Source: Thermoplasmata archaeon (GTDB lineage Archaea > Thermoplasmatota > Thermoplasmata > Thermoplasmatales > Thermoplasmataceae). Taken from it: 9,096 bases of DNA. The position numbers and the translations under genes are program-made. The notes beneath the pieces are model-generated. The model saw nothing but the letters and a program-made list of their open reading frames with translations, was not told where the DNA came from and did no database searches. The stretch is taken from NCBI GenBank assembly GCA_021826835.1, contig JAKAYH010000068.1, positions 1 to 9,096 of the forward strand. The letters are read 5' to 3'. The first letter of the stretch is position 1, and each line of letters starts with the position of its first letter. Below are positions 1 to 5,748 of this stretch, one piece after another.

Positions 1-1561
1 GCCTAACGCCAAAGAGATTCATTGTAACTAGATCTTTGACCCCTATGGATTTAACAACCTCTTCAATGTTTACTTCATTGAAACCGTTAGCGGGATCAGC
101 TATTCCCGGATTGGGTTGATGCCCTGTCATTGCAGTGGTTGAGTTGTCCAATATTATAAGCTTATAGCTGTTTCCATTGTGTATTGCATTTATGAGCGGG
201 GGGATGCCTGAGTGGAAGAATGTGGAGTCACCTATGAAAGCGATTACCGGCTGATCAGTTACTTTCGAAAAACCATTAGCCAATCCTTCTGATGATCCCA
301 TGCTCAGAATTAAATCAGAGGTTTCATAGGGTTCGTAAATCCCAAGGGAATAGCAGCCTATATCTGAAGAAAATATGGCATCTTTTATGTTTGAAAGCCT
401 TAGAGCTCTTTTGACTGAATAGTAAACAGATCTGTGTGGGCAACCGGGACATAAAACCGGAGGTCTTTGAGGCAGTGAATCCTTGAATGATTTATCCTCT
501 GGCGGGGAGATATCGAGCAACGGAAGTATTGCAGAAGCAATAATATCCTCATTAAATTCGTAATATGCTGGTAGCTCTCCTGTGTTCTTTCCGTGGATAA
601 TTGAATCGATCTTGTGTTCCTGTGCAATCTTGAGGATATCATTTTCCAGGATTGGATCAAGCTCCTCAACAACAATTGTATCCCTATGCTTTTTAATAAA
701 TTCTGCAACCTTTTCTCTGGGAATGGGGTTTGTAAGTGATAATTTTAGAATGTTGAGGGAGAGGCTGTAGTCATTTTTCAAATCCTGCAAGTATCCAAAG
801 GAAATGCCACTTGTTATTATTCCCAGCTTACTGTCTCCATCTATTTCATAATTTAGTGGCGATGATTCACCGTCTTTTTCTATCATTTCCATCTTTTTAA
901 GAAGTTCTACCTTTAATCTCCTTGAATTTACAGGCAGTGCATTGAACTGATTCTTGCTGCTCTGAAAATATCCCTTATTTTTCATATCAGCAGCCTGAGA
1001 AAGTAATACCATCCCTCTCTGATGTGATACCCGTGTTGTTGTTCTGAATATTACCGGAATGGAATACTTTTCAGACAATTCAAACGCATACTTTATAAAA
1101 TCCTTGCACTCCTGAGGGTTTGAGGGTTCTATTATGGGAAGATGCGCAAGTCTGGCATAATTCCTATTATCCTGTTCATTTTGAGATGAAAACATTGATG
1201 GATCGTCAGCAGTCATTATAACCATACCAGCTCTTGTTCCGGTATATGCCATACTCATCATTGGATCGGAGGCAACATTCATACCAACATGCTTCATGAA
1301 CACAAATGATCTCACTCCGGAAACAGCAGCTGCAAAAGCGCTTTCTATTGCTACTTTTTCATTAACTGAGAATTCGAATTTAATTCCTGCCCTTTCATGT
1401 ATTTGATATAAAACATCCCCAATTTCACTTGAAGGAGTTCCAGGGTATGTTGATGCGTATCCAACGCCCTCTTCGATGAGACCACGAACAATGGCTTCAT
1501 TGCCAAGAAGAAATAACTTGTTGCCGCCATTTTTTTCAAGCAGAGGGTCAAATATATTCAT
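1..1561 (-). CDS. iorA: Indolepyruvate:ferredoxin oxidoreductase, alpha subunit (C-terminus beyond window)
   Basis: The IorAB enzyme uses thiamine diphosphate to convert aryl pyruvates, made by transamination of aromatic amino acids, to aryl-acetyl-CoA while reducing ferredoxin; it acts in the cytoplasm in peptide fermentation. I read 520 uninterrupted codons on the minus strand from ATG at 1561. The pyrimidine-domain motif YPGTPSSEIGDVL is at residues 39-51, with the conserved NEKVA around E68. PSMFSSQNEQDNR is near residue 101, CPGCPHR at 371-377, and the thiamine-diphosphate/Mg motif GDS(444-446) ... DNS(472-474) follows. Family members are about 600-640 residues, so the missing part should include the C-terminal 4Fe-4S ferredoxin-like domain; no cluster motif is seen inside the window. 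The beta subunit (iorB) is not here and may lie beyond position 1. A TATA-like TCTTAATAAA sits 20-29 bases before the ATG. Identity is very secure; substrate range is known from the family only. Confidence 0.95.
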   Translation of the reverse strand, partial: MNIFDPLLEKNGGNKLFLLGNEAIVRGLIEEGVGYASTYPGTPSSEIGDVLYQIHERAGIKFEFSVNEKVAIESAFAAAVSGVRSFVFMKHVGMNVASDPMMSMAYTGTRAGMVIMTADDPSMFSSQNEQDNRNYARLAHLPIIEPSNPQECKDFIKYAFELSEKYSIPVIFRTTTRVSHQRGMVLLSQAADMKNKGYFQSSKNQFNALPVNSRRLKVELLKKMEMIEKDGESSPLNYEIDGDSKLGIITSGISFGYLQDLKNDYSLSLNILKLSLTNPIPREKVAEFIKKHRDTIVVEELDPILENDILKIAQEHKIDSIIHGKNTGELPAYYEFNEDIIASAILPLLDISPPEDKSFKDSLPQRPPVLCPGCPHRSVYYSVKRALRLSNIKDAIFSSDIGCYSLGIYEPYETSDLILSMGSSEGLANGFSKVTDQPVIAFIGDSTFFHSGIPPLINAIHNGNSYKLIILDNSTTAMTGHQPNPGIADPANGFNEVNIEEVVKSIGVKDLVTMNLFGVR

Positions 1562-1580
1562 AACGAATCAGTCATCAGGC

Positions 1581-1590
1581 TTTATTAAGA
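1581..1590 (-). promoter_or_regulatory. TATA-like box for iorA
   Basis: Read on the minus strand this is TCTTAATAAA, centred about 24-25 bases before the iorA ATG, the distance expected for an archaeal TATA box feeding a leaderless or nearly leaderless mRNA. No Shine-Dalgarno sequence precedes the ATG. A second AT-rich candidate (ATATTTAAA, about 1599-1607) would give a leader of about 15 bases. The upstream gene ends only 63 bases away, so read-through from it is also possible. Confidence 0.4.
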
Positions 1591-1624
1591 ATTATGCTTT
1601 AAATATTAAGTCTGACAATAACTA

Positions 1625-2758
1625 TCACTGCATTTCTGCTGAAGATTTTCTTCTTAGAAAGTTTAGGGGAAAATAATTCTTTGAAGGAATGGTATAAATT
1701 AAAGTGTACACGCTTATGAGGAATATGGGTAACCCACTGTTGGGATCAGTGCCGTAACCACTTACAATTCCAAAATCCTGTCCAACCCACCATGAAAACA
1801 GTGTTATGGGTATTGTCAAGATGGCTCCATAAAAGGGACGGTACAACCAGAAGATCACGCATATGGCAAAATAAATTGAAAAAAACATATTCCAGTAGAA
1901 ATCATAGGTGATAAACGAACTGGCGAAATATAAAAAAGAATTGGAAAGAAATCGAGGTTGATATAAAAATATCAAATTGTATGGTATTCTGGAAAGTGTA
2001 TATCCTGACCAGAATTGTGATGCTGGGATTATTTGAAGAATAAACGAGATTAGGAATACCACGGCCATGAAGATTGGTATTACTTCTTTTTTGTTAAGGC
2101 CAATAACTACAAGCATTAAGTAAATAGAAATTATGAAATAGACAAAAGCAGAGCCCGGTACTCCAGAAAGAAAGCTCGATCCTGCCTGCAAAATGCCTCC
2201 GAAACCTTCTCCGAAGATCCATATTATCAATGACCAGGCAGCGGAGATAAAAAGGACAAAAAGATTCCCCACTTTATTTAATTTAATTAAGAGTCCAATA
2301 CCGATAAATAATTGGGTAACTGCTGCCATCGCATTGAATATTACGGGATGGATGCTCCATATATTGACTCCAAAAAGGACGATATTATAAAGTTCCCCGT
2401 TTGTGGATCCCATCATGGGAATAATCACATATGGCAAGAAAACATAGGGCATTTCCGGTTGCAACTGAAGAATGCCGTCGATTATCCAAAGAGTTCCCAA
2501 ACTTATCTTCAAAAAAGTAAATGCTTTGCCATATTTCTCTGTGTTAAGAGGATTTTTTCTAAACAAATAAAGAAAAATGGAGACGATAATCATTCCAAAA
2601 ATGGTGTATGAATACAATGTAAGCGTTAAATTTCCGGGTATTTTATAAAGAATATAATCACCGTAAAAAACAAGGATCAGAATGATCATTATGGCAAAAA
2701 TGGTCGCCATTTTTAGAAGAGAATATTTGTTCCATTCCCACAGAGAATCATAGGACAT
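1625..2758 (-). CDS. Polytopic membrane protein of unknown function with internal repeat
   Basis: A 377-residue, very hydrophobic protein with about ten predicted membrane segments (roughly 16-36, 46-65, 80-100, 137-160, 163-185, 200-221, 226-246, 287-307, 309-326, 342-358) and a basic C-terminal tail. I cannot name a function. Two conserved-looking blocks stand out: LWIIDGILQLQP (90-101) and WIFGEGFGGIL (180-190) followed by GVPGSAF (199-205). From memory, similar DGxLQxQP and GEGxGGxL blocks occur in uncharacterised actinobacterial membrane proteins; this is unverified. A related block, WWVGQDFGIV (323-332) followed by GTDPNSGLP (336-344), recurs about 143 residues later, suggesting duplication. 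No cysteine pairs, nucleotide-binding loop or transporter signature is seen. The ATG at 2758 is chosen because a TATA-like box lies 27 bases upstream. The gene sits between the ABC operon and iorA on the same strand but has its own promoter. Confidence 0.85.
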   Translation of the reverse strand: MSYDSLWEWNKYSLLKMATIFAIMIILILVFYGDYILYKIPGNLTLTLYSYTIFGMIIVSIFLYLFRKNPLNTEKYGKAFTFLKISLGTLWIIDGILQLQPEMPYVFLPYVIIPMMGSTNGELYNIVLFGVNIWSIHPVIFNAMAAVTQLFIGIGLLIKLNKVGNLFVLFISAAWSLIIWIFGEGFGGILQAGSSFLSGVPGSAFVYFIISIYLMLVVIGLNKKEVIPIFMAVVFLISFILQIIPASQFWSGYTLSRIPYNLIFLYQPRFLSNSFLYFASSFITYDFYWNMFFSIYFAICVIFWLYRPFYGAILTIPITLFSWWVGQDFGIVSGYGTDPNSGLPIFLISVYTLIYTIPSKNYFPLNFLRRKSSAEMQ

Positions 2759-2778
2759 TTTATCTGATTCTTATTTTC

Positions 2779-2790
2779 TTTTAAAATATA
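2779..2790 (-). promoter_or_regulatory. TATA box for the membrane protein gene
   Basis: On the minus strand this reads TATATTTTAAAA, centred 27 bases upstream of the ATG at 2758. That spacing fits an archaeal TATA box whose transcript starts at, or within a few bases of, the start codon. No Shine-Dalgarno sequence is present before the ATG, which agrees with leaderless translation. Confidence 0.5.
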
Positions 2791-2815
2791 ATGCTTATTC
2801 CTTAACGGCAGTATC

Positions 2816-2839
2816 ATGGAATTATGCTTTATGGAATTA
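2816..2839. repeat. Short tandem-like direct repeat
   Basis: The 9-mer ATGGAATTA occurs at 2816-2824 and again at 2831-2839, a 15-base period, in the gap between the permease gene and the membrane protein gene. It could be a paired regulatory site upstream of the TATA box at 2779-2790, or chance in AT-rich DNA. Confidence 0.35.
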
Positions 2840-2840
2840 A

Positions 2841-2849
2841 CAAAAATAT
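2841..2849 (-). terminator. Possible T-run terminator of the ABC operon
   Basis: On the minus strand, 17-25 bases after the permease stop codon, the sequence is ATATTTTTG. Archaeal transcription often ends at such U-runs without a hairpin. Five T residues is a weak signal, so this is tentative. Confidence 0.25.
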
Positions 2850-2865
2850 GATGATTGGGATTAGT

Positions 2866-3681
2866 TTAATCCCTTATTTCTTTCTCAGATAATATATATG
2901 TAAGTACTACCAGGAAAACAGCCAGCAGGAACAGATAAAGAAGGTAAAGAAGAACTGAATTAGTCTGAGAGGATGTGAGATTTCCATACAATAGAACCGT
3001 TCTGATCGCCTCAGATGACCATGAAACGGGGTTGTATTCTGCAACAGTTCCCAGCCATGATGCCATCAACGTCTTTGGAAATAAGGCAAAACTGGCGAAT
3101 ATTAGCGGTAAGTTTATCAGGTTGATTATTCCGAATACTGTTTCCATCTTCCTAAGTCTAATTGCTATTATACTGAATACAGAGGAGAAGGAAAATGCAA
3201 TGAGGACAAGTGCCACTATTATAACAAACACGCTGAAGAGGTTAAATCCTTTCTGTAGCACTAGGCCGTTAGGGATAATCAAAGCGGCTGCAAGAAGAAT
3301 TACTGCCTGAACCAATATTCTGAAAGTGCTTGAAAGCACCTTCGAGAATACTATGGAGCTCCTGCTAATTGGCGATACAAGGAACCTGGACATTGGCCCA
3401 AGTCTTCTGTCCCAAATTATATTTACACCGGCAAACATACCCGTGAAAAGGCTTGTTGTTGTAAGTATGCCGCCAATTATGAACGTAATGTAATTAGGGG
3501 CAGGATAGAACGGACTCAGGGTAGAAGAGACTCCCGAAGCCCCCAATAATTTTGTTAAATCAAAAGCACTGCCAAATAGTACAATCCAGAAGATCGGTTG
3601 TATTAGACCGACGAAAAAGAATACGGGATTCCTGTACCACTTCTTTAACTCTCTTACAGTTAAGGGGATTAGTCCACTCAT
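2866..3681 (-). CDS. ABC-2 type transporter permease (DrrB-like)
   Basis: The 271-residue membrane subunit of an ABC-2 (daunorubicin-resistance-like) exporter, which would work with the ATPase encoded just upstream. Six membrane segments are visible at about 22-42, 63-86, 120-138, 146-175, 182-203 and 242-264. After the second comes the family's cytoplasmic coupling stretch DRRLGPMSRFLVSPISR (91-107), and NPVSWSSEAIR (217-227) precedes the last segment, as is typical of ABC-2 permeases. The N-terminus starts with the usual charged segment RELKKWYRNP (10-19). Its ATG overlaps the ATPase stop codon by four bases (ATGA) and has a strong Shine-Dalgarno sequence inside the end of the ATPase gene. 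The direction is presumably export; the cargo (drug, lipid, polymer or peptide) cannot be read from the sequence. Length is normal for the family. Confidence 0.9.
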   Translation of the reverse strand: MSGLIPLTVRELKKWYRNPVFFFVGLIQPIFWIVLFGSAFDLTKLLGASGVSSTLSPFYPAPNYITFIIGGILTTTSLFTGMFAGVNIIWDRRLGPMSRFLVSPISRSSIVFSKVLSSTFRILVQAVILLAAALIIPNGLVLQKGFNLFSVFVIIVALVLIAFSFSSVFSIIAIRLRKMETVFGIINLINLPLIFASFALFPKTLMASWLGTVAEYNPVSWSSEAIRTVLLYGNLTSSQTNSVLLYLLYLFLLAVFLVVLTYILSEKEIRD

Positions 3682-4673
3682 TTTCTCAACCTCCTCATAT
3701 TAATTGCCTGTTTAAACGCTGATTCACCGCTCTCTTCCCTGATTTCATTTCCGGTCAATTTCAAAAACACCTGGTCAAGTGAAGGTTTCTGTACAGACAT
3801 CTTCATGGGTGTAATTCCATTCTTTATCATGAAATCCATTAGAAGTGGAAGGTCTGAATCTGCATCCTTCACGGTAAGTCTTATCTCCTTTCCGTTTATT
3901 AGTGGTTCCTCAACAGATTCTGTAAAACCTGATATCTTCTTTAAAGTCTCTTCATCCTTAGTTTCCACCATTATGGTATCACCTTTCAGTGAAGCCTTTA
4001 GTTCTGCTGAGGTTCCTATGGTAATAATATTTCCATGGTCAATGATACATATCCTATCGGAAAGCTCATCCGCTTCCTCAAGATAGTGGGTTGTTAATAT
4101 AATGGTGACACCCAAATCACTCCTAATTTTCTTAATGTAATCCCACATCTTGGCCCTTGTTTGCACATCAAGTCCCAGAGTCGGTTCATCCAAAAATAGA
4201 ACCTTTGGTTCATTAACCAAGCCCATTATGAGTTCCAGTCTCTTTCTCATACCACCCGAGAATGTTCTTACATAATGGTCACCAACATCAGCCAGATCTA
4301 CCAGAGCAAGGAGTTCGTCGATTTTTTTGTTTGAGGGACCTTTAGGAAGATCGTAAAATCTTGCGACCATTCTTAAATTTTCCACTGCTTTTAAATCTTC
4401 ATCTGTTGTGAGATCCTGCGGTACTACCCCAATATTTCTCCTAACCTGCATTGAGTCTTTAACAATGTCATATCCCATAACCTTTGCATCACCGGATGTC
4501 GGGGTGATTGAGGTGGAAAGCATCTTTATGGTTGTTGTTTTTCCCGCACCATTAGGTCCAAGAAATCCAAAGATCTCTCCTTGTTTTATCTGGAGATGAA
4601 TTCCCTTGACTGCCATAATGTTTCCCGGATAAGTTTTTCTTAAATCTGTAGTTTCAATAATATATTCTGTCAT
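3678..4673 (-). CDS. ABC transporter ATP-binding protein (DrrA-like exporter ATPase)
   Basis: A cytoplasmic ATPase of 331 residues that powers the ABC-2 permease encoded directly downstream. All motifs are intact: Walker A GPNGAGKTT (39-47), Q-loop Q86 in VVPQD, signature SGGMRKR (139-145), Walker B VLFLDEP (158-164) with catalytic E163, D-loop LGLD, and the switch histidine H196 in TTHYLEEAD. The C-terminal extension from about residue 230 ends with PSLDQVFLKLTG (297-308), typical of DrrA-type exporter ATPases, then a basic tail. The start ATG overlaps the stop codon of the PadR gene by four bases (ATGA), so translation is likely coupled to the regulator. Only a weak Shine-Dalgarno-like AAGAAG precedes it. 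Two copies are expected per transporter. Substrate is unknown. Confidence 0.95.
   Translation of the reverse strand: MTEYIIETTDLRKTYPGNIMAVKGIHLQIKQGEIFGFLGPNGAGKTTTIKMLSTSITPTSGDAKVMGYDIVKDSMQVRRNIGVVPQDLTTDEDLKAVENLRMVARFYDLPKGPSNKKIDELLALVDLADVGDHYVRTFSGGMRKRLELIMGLVNEPKVLFLDEPTLGLDVQTRAKMWDYIKKIRSDLGVTIILTTHYLEEADELSDRICIIDHGNIITIGTSAELKASLKGDTIMVETKDEETLKKISGFTESVEEPLINGKEIRLTVKDADSDLPLLMDFMIKNGITPMKMSVQKPSLDQVFLKLTGNEIREESGESAFKQAINMRRLRK
3690..3696 (-). promoter_or_regulatory. Strong Shine-Dalgarno sequence for the permease gene
   Basis: On the minus strand the last codons of the ATPase gene contain GAGGAGG, placed eight bases before the permease ATG at 3681. This is the best match to the archaeal 16S rRNA tail in the window. 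It fixes the permease start and shows that downstream operon genes are initiated by ribosome binding, while operon-first genes here seem to lack such sites. Confidence 0.75.
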
Positions 4674-5113
4674 TTTATCAACTTCTTTTTAATTTCATCC
4701 AATCTTTTCTGTATCTTTTCTATTTTTTCTTCAGCACCATCAAATGGCATATGGGAATCAAGTATGAACATTAGTTCTGAATGAATATTCTCAAGCACTG
4801 ATTTAACATCATCTGGATTGGTTTGATTGTAAAAACGTCTGACTCTTTGAAAATGTTTGTCTACAATCTTCTTTCCTTCGTCAGTGATAATATATCTGTT
4901 ATCATCGTTTCGAATAACCAGTTTATCTTCTTCCAACTTGGATAGAAGCGGATATATTGAACCGGGACTTGGTTTCCACCACCCCATTGAATTTGACTCA
5001 ATTTCCTTTATTATCTCAGAACCGTTGAGTTGTTTCTGAGTTAACAGATTCAAAACCCAGAATCTTAACAATCCATGTTTTCTTCCAGTTGAAAACGATG
5101 ACTCATCATCCAA
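4670..5113 (-). CDS. PadR-family transcriptional regulator, TTG start
   Basis: A 147-residue winged-helix DNA-binding protein of the PadR family, which usually acts as a dimeric repressor of adjacent transporter genes and is relieved by the transported compound. The wHTH covers about 13-85: GLLRFWVLNLL (14-24) is helix 1, and SPGSIYPLLSKLEEDKLV (49-66) is the PadR hallmark recognition helix. The wing is around RYIITDEG (73-80). The basic C-terminal helix (about 124-147) is the expected dimerisation element. The first gene of the operon, it overlaps the ATPase by ATGA. The start is TTG at 5113: the codon immediately before it is TAA in the same frame, and the first internal Met (residue 43) would delete half of the DNA-binding domain. 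A TATA-like box about 30 bases before, and a perfect palindrome just upstream, suggest a leaderless, autoregulated gene. Ligand unknown. Confidence 0.9.
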   Translation of the reverse strand: MDDESSFSTGRKHGLLRFWVLNLLTQKQLNGSEIIKEIESNSMGWWKPSPGSIYPLLSKLEEDKLVIRNDDNRYIITDEGKKIVDKHFQRVRRFYNQTNPDDVKSVLENIHSELMFILDSHMPFDGAEEKIEKIQKRLDEIKKKLIK

Positions 5114-5138
5114 TTATATCGCATTTCCATATTTTAGG

Positions 5139-5148
5139 TAAATATTTA
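5139..5148 (-). promoter_or_regulatory. TATA box of the PadR-ABC operon
   Basis: TAAATATTTA, itself palindromic, is centred about 30 bases upstream of the TTG start of the PadR gene. With the usual archaeal spacing the transcript would start at about 5113-5119, leaving almost no leader. The operator-like palindrome lies immediately upstream and abuts the position of the TFB recognition element. Confidence 0.5.
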
Positions 5149-5151
5149 ACA

Positions 5152-5168
5152 ATATCGAATTTCGATAT
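5152..5168. promoter_or_regulatory. Perfect 17-bp palindrome, probable PadR operator
   Basis: The sequence ATATCGAA-T-TTCGATAT is an exact inverted repeat of two 8-base arms around one base. It lies three bases upstream of the operon's TATA box, where a bound dimer would hinder TFB/TBP assembly. The PadR-type protein encoded directly downstream is the natural candidate to bind it. That is inferred from position and symmetry; PadR operators in general are dyads in their own promoters. Confidence 0.6.
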
Positions 5169-5380
5169 CGTGAACTAACTATTGGAAAAATACACAAATT
5201 ATAGAGGTTGTTACGCATACCGTTTCAGTTACAAAAATAATGAAGAGGAAGTACCCCCTATCTTCACATTTTTGATTCAAAGTGCATACTGACAAATACT
5301 ACTCCACAGAGCAATATGATAACCGTTTATCAATTTCATCGTATAACTTCTTTTAAGGAAATGAGGGTTGTAATTGTTCT
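5169..5380. other. Intergenic stretch without recognised genes
   Basis: About 210 bases between the PadR operator and the candidate structured RNA. I find no ORF above about 20 codons with any support. A small AT-rich hairpin, TGATAA-CCGT-TTATCA, is at 5317-5332. A TATA-like CTTTTAAGG at 5350-5358 (plus strand) may serve the RNA candidate that follows. Otherwise I see nothing here. Confidence 0.4.
5350..5358 (+). promoter_or_regulatory. TATA-like box before the candidate RNA
   Basis: CTTTTAAGG on the plus strand is about 27 bases upstream of 5381, just before the first arm (5387) of the nested complementary segments. There is no protein-coding ORF for it to serve before 5749. It is a modest match in AT-rich DNA. 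Confidence 0.3.
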
Positions 5381-5411
5381 ATGATCTATCCTTATTGAAC
5401 GGAAACCCCAA

Positions 5412-5457
5412 CACCCGAATAAGAATAGCGCATAGGCAAGAATCTTATATTCGGGTG
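5412..5457. repeat. 10-bp inverted repeat with 26-base spacer
   Basis: CACCCGAATA at 5412-5421 is exactly complementary to TATTCGGGTG at 5448-5457. This is the strongest inverted repeat in the gap besides the PadR palindrome, and it forms the core stem of the candidate RNA. Confidence 0.7.
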
Positions 5458-5540
5458 CAGATTCCAATTCAAAACTGCTTCTATAAGGATATTGTTCCAA
5501 ATATTCCGTTGTATTTTCAACTCACTCTCTTCTGGTAATC

Positions 5541-5551
5541 TTTTATTTTTT
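5541..5551 (+). terminator. T-run, possible terminator of the candidate RNA
   Basis: TTTTATTTTTT on the plus strand, 50 bases after the outer stem of the candidate RNA, followed by a second T-rich stretch near 5570-5579. This is the kind of U-tract at which archaeal RNA polymerase releases. Alternatively, its complement could act as an AT-rich promoter element on the other strand. Confidence 0.3.
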
Positions 5552-5684
5552 AAATAAATGGTTGTTTGGATTTTTGTTTAGAAGTACAAATCCACTGGCA
5601 TCTCCCTGTCTTTCCATGTATTTAATTGAATAATAATACATTTCAAGTCAGATGAAAGGCACCACATAAAATTTACCATCTTAT

Positions 5685-5692
5685 ATATCGAA
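5685..5692 (+). promoter_or_regulatory. PadR-like operator half-site upstream of the surface protein gene
   Basis: ATATCGAA, identical to one arm of the palindrome at 5152-5168, begins 22 bases before the TATA-like box of the 5749 gene. In the PadR promoter the same arm begins 20 bases before its TATA box. The shared sequence extends to ATATCGAAAT. The second arm is not conserved here, so regulation by the same protein is only a suggestion. Confidence 0.35.
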
Positions 5693-5706
5693 ATATTTAA
5701 TAACTA

Positions 5707-5715
5707 TTTATATAA
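5707..5715 (+). promoter_or_regulatory. TATA box of the surface protein gene
   Basis: TTTATATAA centred about 38 bases before the ATG at 5749 predicts a transcript start near 5737, hence a leader of about 12 bases. GAGG at 5735-5738, ten bases before the ATG, could be a Shine-Dalgarno element right at the 5' end of that transcript. Confidence 0.45.
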
Positions 5716-5748
5716 TATCAGACATTGTCATACAGAGGATAATAAGAT

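Larger units (their letters stand above)
5381..5551 (+). ncRNA. Candidate structured non-coding RNA (unknown family)
   Basis: Nested complementary arms define an elongated fold. Stem P1 is 9 bp (5387-5395 with 5483-5491). P2 has 3 bp (5397-5399 with 5468-5470) and 4 bp (5401-5404 with 5462-5465). P3 is 10 bp with half its pairs G-C (CACCCGAATA 5412-5421 with TATTCGGGTG 5448-5457), then a two-base bulge, 3 more pairs (5422-5424 with 5443-5445) and an 18-base loop. The P3 arms are GC-rich compared with the surrounding DNA. On the plus strand a TATA-like box lies about 27 bases before 5381, and a T-run (5541-5551) could end transcription, giving about 170 bases. The minus strand lacks an equivalent T-run just past 5387. 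I do not recognise SRP RNA, RNase P RNA, tRNA or C/D-box motifs in it. It could instead be a protein-binding dyad or a decayed mobile element. Both ends are estimates. Confidence 0.35.

Noticed and set aside
400..708. 102-codon minus-strand open frame
   Set aside because: It lies inside iorA in a different frame; the iorA frame is uninterrupted and carries all family motifs.
2312..2611. 99-codon plus-strand open frame
   Set aside because: It is antisense to the membrane protein gene, with no promoter, ribosome site or recognisable domain; typical shadow frame.
2975..3310. 111-codon plus-strand open frame
   Set aside because: Antisense to the ABC permease, whose motifs and operon position are clear.
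5241..5270. GAGGAAGT segment reminiscent of the RNase P RNA conserved region
   Set aside because: It does not match the full conserved block and the partner conserved regions are not found nearby.
5277..5339. 20-codon minus-strand mini-ORF in the intergenic gap
   Set aside because: No Shine-Dalgarno sequence, no clear TATA box and no recognisable peptide; expected by chance.
5335..5390. Possible C/D-box guide RNA boxes
   Set aside because: Only imperfect C-box-like strings are present and no D box at a suitable distance.
5387..5491. Miniature transposon with terminal inverted repeats
   Set aside because: Arms are short, no flanking target-site duplication is seen at the ends and no second copy exists in the window; the nested layout fits an RNA fold better.
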